Part shown: piece after piece, positions 1 to 5,210 of the stretch
Numbering within the stretch: position 1 is the first letter of the stretch
How the letters are laid out: each line of letters opens with the position of its first letter
Virus record (IMG/VR): IMGVR_UViG_3300036985_005109
Coordinates: 1 to 23,519 of that record
Direction: 5' to 3' (one strand)
Length of the DNA: 23,519 bases
Source: a virus
Notes under the pieces: generated by a model
Told to the model about the DNA's origin: nothing
What the model saw: the letters and a program-made list of their open reading frames with translations, nothing else
Databases searched by the model: none
Translations under genes and position numbers: made by a program

Positions 1-207
1 AGTTTCACTTTCGATGCCGACACGGATAAAATCGATATCAAGGCGCTCATGGCCGAGCTGACTGGTGAGGTGCCCGAGGAAAACAATCGGGCCCAATCCA
101 CGGAAGGGCCCGCGCGTGTGAAGCAACCGAATCTGGTAGACGAGAGTTTCGAGACGTTGCCGTTGGGAGTAATCCCGACGGGTGACACAATTCGCTTGTT
201 CGGATAG
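1..207 (+). CDS. C-terminal end of an unidentified protein (5'-truncated)
   Basis: The frame is open from the first base of the window and ends at TAG 205-207, giving the last 68 residues of a protein whose start lies upstream. The tail is acidic and hydrophilic (LMAELTGEVPEE near the start, ending TGDTIRLFG) and shows no motif I recognise. Codon use is GC-rich like the rest of the window, so I take it as a real gene end. In head clusters of tailed phages the large terminase gene often stands upstream of the portal, so a terminase C-terminus is one possibility, but nothing in these residues proves it. Confidence 0.6.
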   Translation, partial: SFTFDADTDKIDIKALMAELTGEVPEENNRAQSTEGPARVKQPNLVDESFETLPLGVIPTGDTIRLFG

Positions 208-281
208 GGTCGGCGAGACCTGGGGTAGGGTTCGCTCACTTTTCCTGGGTTTCGTCGGCCCCCATTTACCAGGAGGTTTTC

Positions 282-536
282 ATGCAAAACGTCGCGGCGG
301 CGCAGGACCATCCGGTGGATATCTATGCACTCGAGCGGCTTTTGCTCCATCCGAATTTTCGAGAAATCGCAAAGGTCTGGACGGGGGAAGCTGGGGATGC
401 TTACGTGGTGTCCTTCCGAAGCAAGGATCGTTGGGTCAACGTCACGAGCTATTATCCATGTCCTGGGGACGCGGTAAAAGAGGCGCTCGAGGCGATCGAC
501 GCGCAACACGAGGAGGCCGAGTCATGCGGAAATTGA
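282..536 (+). CDS. small hypothetical protein, 84 aa
   Basis: The start ATG 282 has a strong Shine-Dalgarno AGGAGG at 271-276, five bases upstream. The product is small and mixed alpha/beta in character, with no signal peptide or membrane segment. Its second half (YVVSFRSKDRWVNVTSYYP followed by an Ala/Glu-rich helix) follows the same pattern as the second half of the next gene: a beta stretch with R(S/D)xxxxW, a T/S-x-Y/R segment, a Pro, then a helix rich in A and E. I read the two as diverged tandem paralogs. It is the first of five overlapping small genes. Function unknown. Confidence 0.75.
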   Translation: MQNVAAAQDHPVDIYALERLLLHPNFREIAKVWTGEAGDAYVVSFRSKDRWVNVTSYYPCPGDAVKEALEAIDAQHEEAESCGN

Positions 537-796
537 CTCCACGGGATGCACTCCAGGCGAGCCCAATAGAGGCGAATACACTAGCTCGGGTGGCTGGCCA
601 TGCCCGGTTTTTGATGCTGTGCAAGGGCTGGGGTTGGGCCGACGGCAAAGGGCTGCATGATACGTTTACGGTCCGGTTGCGGGACCTCACCGGGGAGTGG
701 TGCTCGGCGACGCGCTTGACCCCGTGGGAAGCGGCGGAAGAGGCCGCGGAGCGGCTGGAACAAATCGAGGCGATAGAGCGGGAGGTGCTGGCATGA
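524..796 (+). CDS. small hypothetical protein, 90 aa
   Basis: I chose ATG 524 because it lies just inside the end of the previous gene (stop at 534-536) behind a GAGGAGGCCGAG stretch that can serve as ribosome binding site. An upstream in-frame extension would overlap the previous gene completely. The product ends in an Ala/Glu-rich helix (AAEEAAERLEQIEA). The central part (FTVRLRDLTGEWCSATRLTP) resembles the preceding small protein, suggesting gene duplication. No known domain, signal peptide or membrane helix is visible. The 13-base overlap upstream and ATGA overlap downstream imply co-translation with its neighbours. Confidence 0.7.
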   Translation: MRKLTPRDALQASPIEANTLARVAGHARFLMLCKGWGWADGKGLHDTFTVRLRDLTGEWCSATRLTPWEAAEEAAERLEQIEAIEREVLA

Positions 797-1023
797 GTAC
801 ACGGAAATATTTCACGGTTTGGGTACGCATGCCGAATCCGTTGACCGCGGGCCCGGTAGCGGTGGGCATGCAGACCCGGGAGCGTGCGGACGCGGACCTG
901 GTGGTGGATTATTTGACCTCGCAGGGTATCGAGGCCGGGTGGACAGAGACCGTCGAGGGCTTGTATGTCTGCGCATGCTGCGCGCAGACGAGGCGCTGTG
1001 CCTGTGATAAGGGGGGAGCATGA
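793..1023 (+). CDS. small hypothetical protein with Cys-rich C-terminus, 76 aa
   Basis: ATG 793 overlaps the upstream stop as ATGA, with GGAGG at 781-785 as ribosome binding site. The N-terminal part (KYFTVWVRMPNP) is beta-like and is followed by a helix containing ADLVVDYLTSQGIEAGW. The C-terminus is Cys-rich (VCACCAQTRRCAC, five cysteines), which could bind a metal. The fold pattern, a short beta strand then 'LVxYLxxxGI' then a final strand, also appears in the 50-residue protein at 1352-1504, so these two may be distant paralogs. Function unknown. Confidence 0.7.
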   Translation: MSTRKYFTVWVRMPNPLTAGPVAVGMQTRERADADLVVDYLTSQGIEAGWTETVEGLYVCACCAQTRRCACDKGGA

Positions 1024-1355
1024 TCCAGATATTCAAGGTCGAGGTGGAGTGCTGGGGCAATTCTTCCCAGAAATTCGAGTTTTCGATAAACGGCGCGGCG
1101 GAGCCGAGCCTAAGCGAGCCGTGTATGGAGGGCTTGCAGCTCAAGCCCGGGTGGGCGGTGGAGCTGGCCAGGCGGACCTGGGGGGCGATAGAGCGCGGGG
1201 GGCTGGTTAGCTCGGATCTGCGCTTGTGGCGGCTTATTTTGCCCAATGCGTCCCCGTCGCTTGTCCCTGGCAGGCCGTTCAATGACGTGCTGGTGCTGTA
1301 TTGGCATTATATCCCCAATCGCATTTACGGGGGCGAGGAGCCGATCCAATTATGA
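1020..1355 (+). CDS. small hypothetical protein, 111 aa
   Basis: ATG 1020 overlaps the previous stop as ATGA, with the purine run GGGGGGAG at 1011-1018 just upstream. The product starts with a beta stretch (IQIFKVEVECW), then a segment with WAVELARRTWGAIERGG, and ends with aromatic residues (LVLYWHYIPNRIYGG). No catalytic motif, membrane helix or known family is recognised. The overlaps on both sides put it in the same translational cascade as the other small genes here. Confidence 0.7.
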   Translation: MIQIFKVEVECWGNSSQKFEFSINGAAEPSLSEPCMEGLQLKPGWAVELARRTWGAIERGGLVSSDLRLWRLILPNASPSLVPGRPFNDVLVLYWHYIPNRIYGGEEPIQL

Positions 1356-1504
1356 AAAAATTCCGAATCGCTATAACCACGTATCAAAACGGGGAGCGCA
1401 CCCTGGTGGTGGTCTGGGCTGAGCTGAAACCCGAGGCGGGCATGCTGGTGGAATATCTGCGGGGGCTGGGCGTCGGGGTGACGTGCGTTGAGGTGTCGGG
1501 GTAA
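1352..1504 (+). CDS. very small hypothetical protein, 50 aa
   Basis: ATG 1352 overlaps the previous stop as ATGA; GGGGGCGAGGAG at 1329-1340 is the nearest purine-rich stretch and reinitiation after the upstream stop is likely. The product is a single small domain: a beta strand (KKFRIAITTYQNG), a second strand (RTLVVVWAEL), a helix (EAGMLVEYLRGLG) and a last strand (GVTCVEV). The layout resembles residues 4-55 of the product at 793-1023. It ends the run of overlapping genes; a 59-base gap follows. Function unknown. Confidence 0.6.
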   Translation: MKKFRIAITTYQNGERTLVVVWAELKPEAGMLVEYLRGLGVGVTCVEVSG

Positions 1505-1563
1505 AGGTTGGCTTTTGCTGCGATCCTGGCATGATGGAGGAAATAACGCGCGTGGAGGCTACA

Positions 1564-1773
1564 ATGGCTGAAGTACATCGGGTGCTGGTGGAACTAGATC
1601 ATACGGTAGAGGTGCTGCGGCATGAGCTTCTACGCGTCCGCAAGGCGTTCGAGACCTACGCGCGACATCTCGGGAATTGCGAAATCGAGCGCACGAATTC
1701 CTGTACTTGTGGATTTATCGGCATTCGCCGATCGGTGGACACCGGGGAGTGGAGCGATAATCATGCCAGCTAG
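1564..1773 (+). CDS. small protein with predicted coiled coil and C-terminal Cys cluster, 69 aa
   Basis: I prefer ATG 1564 to the upstream in-frame ATG 1531 because GGAGG at 1554-1558 sits five bases before it, while 1531 has no ribosome binding site. The N-terminal two thirds (VHRVLVELDHTVEVLRHELLRVRKAFETYARH) look like one long amphipathic helix able to form a coiled coil. It is followed by NCEIERTNSCTCGF, where His and three Cys could hold a metal ion; small phage proteins with an H-x-x-x-C...CTCG ending are common, from memory. The gene overlaps the start of the next one by 11 bases. Confidence 0.65.
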   Translation: MAEVHRVLVELDHTVEVLRHELLRVRKAFETYARHLGNCEIERTNSCTCGFIGIRRSVDTGEWSDNHAS

Positions 1774-4700
1774 CATAGTGCGGCCCGGGGAAGAGCATTT
1801 CTGGGAGCGCGCCAAGGCCCGCGCGGCGAAGCAAGACCACAAGGAAGACTGGCCGTATGTTACGGCCATTTTTTTGAAAATGGTGGGGCGCGGATCGCTC
1901 AAAAAGGGATTTTACATCCCGGAGAAATACCGGGCCTACCGAATCCCGGGCCAGGTGCCTCCGATAAATCCGAATTCCCCCGAGCGGCGCGTCCAGGACG
2001 ATCTCCAGAAAATGCCGGACGGGGTATCGGTGGCGCGGTTGCTCGACCACGACTCGCCCCGGGCGTCGGCCCAGTCGGTGGTGGACAACCTGGGGCTCGA
2101 CATGCCGACCCAGCGCCGATGGACCCAATTTCTGGAAAAAGCGGTGCGCTCGAGCCCCAATGAGCTGACCTACCGAAAGAGCGTCCACGAGCAGCTAACC
2201 GATGCGCGCATGGGGAGCGAGCTTCGCATGGCCATCATGCAGCGGGCTGTATCGCACTGGCGGACCCTGCACAAGGGCCTGGTGGAGATACTGACCCCGG
2301 ACGAGGCCCTCGAGAAGGCCTGGGGTAGCGAGCGGCCGGGACACAAATACCTCCGGCGAAAGCGGGTGGGCGATCACTGGGAGTATGAATACCCGGGCAA
2401 GCCTGGGAGCCAACCCCAGCAGCTCGGGCTATTCGCCAATGTCGGGAACAAGCCGAAGCAACCCCCCGTCGAGCATTTAGAGACCCGGGTGGTGGAGCCC
2501 GTACCGCCGGAGGCCGCGGCGCATGTCCCCGAGGTGCCGCTACCCCTACCGCCGGAGCCGACCTCCGAAGCCGTGGAGAAGCCGAAAGAGCGGTTTGTTG
2601 TAAAGCCCGAGCCCCGGGAGGCGGCGACCGAGGCCGCGGTGGGCGTATTGAGCGGAGGCAAGTGGGATCAGCTCAAGGCGGCCGGTTGGACGGTGAAATG
2701 GGAAGACGAGGTGACCGGGGCCGACGAGGTAGATCCGGACAAGGGCGTGGGTCCGTTGCCTGGATCGAAAGCTCGACAGCTTGCCGAGCGAGGGCTGGTG
2801 GTGGTCAAGCCCCGGGCCCCGGAGCCCGAGCGGCCCAAGCTGGTGCTCACCGAGCCGGAGGCCAAGGGCCAGGAAGGCCTTACCGCGGAGCAGGGCGAGC
2901 ACGTTTGGGGATCGAGGAAAGACAAGGCGGATCTCAATTCGAGCGCGGATCTCGACGAGCTGACCCCCGAAGCCCAGGCCAAGGCGGTCACCAAGAAAAA
3001 GCTCCTCCCCACCTGGGAGCCGGAGGATTTGCTCGAGCAGGGATGGAGCCCGGACGGGGTGTTGCTCCGTAAGGCCCTCGAGTCGTTGATTGCCGAGAAG
3101 CCGGGCAATTCCATCGGGGAGCGAAAGGGGTTTTTCGAGGGGGTGGATTTTATCGCCAGCTCGTTCGACAATTGCCGCACGGCCGACGACGTGGTGGATT
3201 TCCTCGAGGACTGGAAACACCTCGGCCAGAAGGAACGGCGCATAGGGAAAATGACCCCCGAGGAGATCAACGAGGCCACCGACAAGTACCTGACCGCGAC
3301 GGGTGAACCCCCGGAAATGGGGTGGCGGGAGCGCAAGGCCTGGGATGAGAAGGTGTTCGAGGCCTACACCAAGTACCGCCAGGCGAGCTATCGGGACAGC
3401 AACGCCCCCGAGACCAAAAAGCTCCTCGAGGAGTACCAGGCGCTCGCCGCCGAAGCGCGGGAAAAGGGGGCAAAGGCTCCGCTGGTCCCGATGAATATGG
3501 TGCTCGCCCACCATTTCCGGAGTGCTCGGAATGTGTCGATCGGCTACAGCGCCGACGGGTCGGTGATGGCCTACGGGCAAGACGATACGCTCGGGGACAA
3601 GCTCGACAACCCTTATATCCGGATGGCGGTGTCCTGCGGGGACCGGTTGCGCAATGCCATTGCAGGGGGTGGCGGGCGCTACGGGAGCAAGCGGCCCAAG
3701 GCCCTCGAGGACGCGCTGAAGCAAGCCCGGGAGATGGCCAAGCTCGAGGACGGCAACGCCAAGGCGCTGGCCCTGTTTGCCATCCTCGGGAAAAAGCGGG
3801 AGACCGGGGAGCGGCGGCAACCCTTCAAGTGGGAGCGGGACGTGCCGGGGGAGATCGACCGCAAGGGAGGCCGGGAAGTCGCCAAGGCCGACCCCCAGGC
3901 GTTCGCCAAAGATTTCGGCTTCAAAAATGTCCAGTTTGGCGGCTGGGTGAGCGAGGGGGACGCCGACAGTCACCTCAAGGGCGCGCACGGGGCGCTGTTC
4001 GACCTCGCCGACCTCATGGGGGTGGACCCCCAGCACATTTCCCTCAACGGCCGGCTGAGCATCGGCTTTGGGGCGCGGGGCTCTGGGAGGGCCGCGGCGC
4101 ATTACGAGCCCTTGGGGCGGATCATCAACATCACCAAGGTGGCCGGCGGGGGATCGCTCGCCCATGAGTACGGGCACGCGCTCGACCACATCATTTCGTT
4201 GGCCGGCGATCTTTCCAGCTCAAAGGCGGACCGCATGCTCACCCACGGCGACCACGCGGGGGTGAATCCCAGGGTGGTGGCGGCCGTGAAAAAGGTGATG
4301 GGGCACATCTACTACAAAGATCCCGAGGCCTATGAGGCCCGGGAGAAAATGAACCAAATGCAGCGAGACGCCCGGAGCGGGAAAGAGCCGGTTACTCTGG
4401 AGACGCGGGTGGAATTTGCGCGGCTCAACAAGCTGGTGAATGCGATCAAGGCCAGCGACTACAGCAAGCACGCGCTCAGTTTTTCCCAGGGCGGGGACGG
4501 GTACTACTCCCGATCGCATGAGCTGTTTGCTCGCGCGTTCGAGAGTTACGTGGAGGATGCCCTCGAGGGCCAGGGGCGGAAATCAAGCTACCTGGTGGCC
4601 GGTACCAAACAGAAGTACGCTACCGGGAAATTCATCAACGAGGAGGCCCGGAAAAAGGGGGAGCATAGCCAGATCTACCCCCAGGGCGAGGAGCGGAAAG

Positions 4701-5206
4701 CCATCAACCAAGCAATCAAGGAGTTTGTGGCGGTGCTACAGGAGGAAAATACCTTGGAAAAGTCACTCCAGGCGCTCGAGGACTTCGAGAAAGGTCAATC
4801 TCGGATGTTTTTCTTACCGTCCGAAAAGCCTACCCTGAAGAAAACCCGGGAGCCCCGGGGCGGTACTTTCCACCGGCGCGTCCCTAAGCCTGGGGGCGGT
4901 TTCACGTATTATTACGACCCTGAGAAGTACGCCGGCCGGAAGGATGCCCATCTGACCGGGGAGGAGGCTACCAAGGCGCACCTCCACGGGAAAATTCACA
5001 AGGCGATAGCGGAGCAGGGCAAGGGTGGGGCGCATATCAAGCATTTCGCCGAGCTGGCCAAAAAGCATGGGAGCCAGGCGGTGGCCGAGGCCTTGCGGGA
5101 AAACGTAAAAACCGGCAAGCTGAATTTCAAGAAAGGGCGATTTCACGGTAAGGTAGAAGAGGCCCAGGAAGCCGAGAAACCGGCCCCTGAAAAAAAGAAG
5201 GAATAG
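1763..5206 (+). CDS. polyvalent virion protein with LPD1/zincin-like domain, 1147 aa
   Basis: ATG 1763 has GGAG at 1751-1754 and overlaps the upstream gene by 11 bases; the frame is open further upstream but without a better start. Residues 1-45 carry a FWERAKARAA...YVTAIFLKM helix pair typical of phage polyprotein starts. LEK185 is followed by an AWGSERPGHKYLRR repeat, then QLGLF at 220-224 and a Pro/Glu-rich linker. Residues about 690-950 match the Large Polyvalent protein-associated Domain 1 described by Iyer and colleagues: FGFKNVQFGGWVSEGD, SLNGRLSIGFGARG, then SLAHEYGHALDH. H801-E-Y-G-H805 is a zincin motif and E920 in ELFARAFESYV is the likely third ligand. TLEK1000-S, FEK1010-G and LKK1027-T follow, then a second RRVPKPGGG repeat. 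I infer a packaged precursor cut into several proteins. The substrate of the zincin is unknown. Confidence 0.85.
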   Translation: MPASIVRPGEEHFWERAKARAAKQDHKEDWPYVTAIFLKMVGRGSLKKGFYIPEKYRAYRIPGQVPPINPNSPERRVQDDLQKMPDGVSVARLLDHDSPRASAQSVVDNLGLDMPTQRRWTQFLEKAVRSSPNELTYRKSVHEQLTDARMGSELRMAIMQRAVSHWRTLHKGLVEILTPDEALEKAWGSERPGHKYLRRKRVGDHWEYEYPGKPGSQPQQLGLFANVGNKPKQPPVEHLETRVVEPVPPEAAAHVPEVPLPLPPEPTSEAVEKPKERFVVKPEPREAATEAAVGVLSGGKWDQLKAAGWTVKWEDEVTGADEVDPDKGVGPLPGSKARQLAERGLVVVKPRAPEPERPKLVLTEPEAKGQEGLTAEQGEHVWGSRKDKADLNSSADLDELTPEAQAKAVTKKKLLPTWEPEDLLEQGWSPDGVLLRKALESLIAEKPGNSIGERKGFFEGVDFIASSFDNCRTADDVVDFLEDWKHLGQKERRIGKMTPEEINEATDKYLTATGEPPEMGWRERKAWDEKVFEAYTKYRQASYRDSNAPETKKLLEEYQALAAEAREKGAKAPLVPMNMVLAHHFRSARNVSIGYSADGSVMAYGQDDTLGDKLDNPYIRMAVSCGDRLRNAIAGGGGRYGSKRPKALEDALKQAREMAKLEDGNAKALALFAILGKKRETGERRQPFKWERDVPGEIDRKGGREVAKADPQAFAKDFGFKNVQFGGWVSEGDADSHLKGAHGALFDLADLMGVDPQHISLNGRLSIGFGARGSGRAAAHYEPLGRIINITKVAGGGSLAHEYGHALDHIISLAGDLSSSKADRMLTHGDHAGVNPRVVAAVKKVMGHIYYKDPEAYEAREKMNQMQRDARSGKEPVTLETRVEFARLNKLVNAIKASDYSKHALSFSQGGDGYYSRSHELFARAFESYVEDALEGQGRKSSYLVAGTKQKYATGKFINEEARKKGEHSQIYPQGEERKAINQAIKEFVAVLQEENTLEKSLQALEDFEKGQSRMFFLPSEKPTLKKTREPRGGTFHRRVPKPGGGFTYYYDPEKYAGRKDAHLTGEEATKAHLHGKIHKAIAEQGKGGAHIKHFAELAKKHGSQAVAEALRENVKTGKLNFKKGRFHGKVEEAQEAEKPAPEKKKE
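2318..2398 (+). repeat. HKYxRR peptide repeat, copy 1 (degenerate)
   Basis: Residues 186-212 of the LPD1 protein, directly after LEK185. The core is SERPGHKYLRRKRVGDHWEY. It matches copies at 4844-4921 and 13965-14042 in the order acidic/Arg, G-H-K-Y, R-R, then an aromatic YxY end. It looks like the first two strands of a small beta domain placed at the new N-terminus of a released fragment. Confidence 0.6.
4844..4921 (+). repeat. HKYxRR peptide repeat, copy 2
   Basis: Residues 1028-1053 of the LPD1 protein, directly after LKK1027. The core FHRRVPKPGGGFTYYY is nearly the same as the core RRVPKPGGGYTYFY of copy 3 in the giant protein, although the rest of the two genes is unrelated. The residue after the lysine here is Thr, unlike the other junctions. 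Confidence 0.65.
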
Positions 5207-5210
5207 GGTC

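Noticed and set aside
206-240. Terminator after the first partial gene
   Set aside because: GGTC 208-211 can pair with GACC 217-220, but the stem is only four base pairs and no T-run follows directly.
1531-1563. Upstream ATG 1531 as start of the coiled-coil gene
   Set aside because: No ribosome binding site precedes it, while GGAGG stands at the right distance before ATG 1564.
2546-4189. 547-codon open frame on the - strand
   Set aside because: It lies opposite the LPD1 protein in the register that GC-rich coding sequence leaves open, has biased Pro/Gly/Leu/Val composition and no ribosome binding site or domain. It is a shadow of the + strand gene, as are the other long - strand frames (for example 5583-6677 and 17175-18062).
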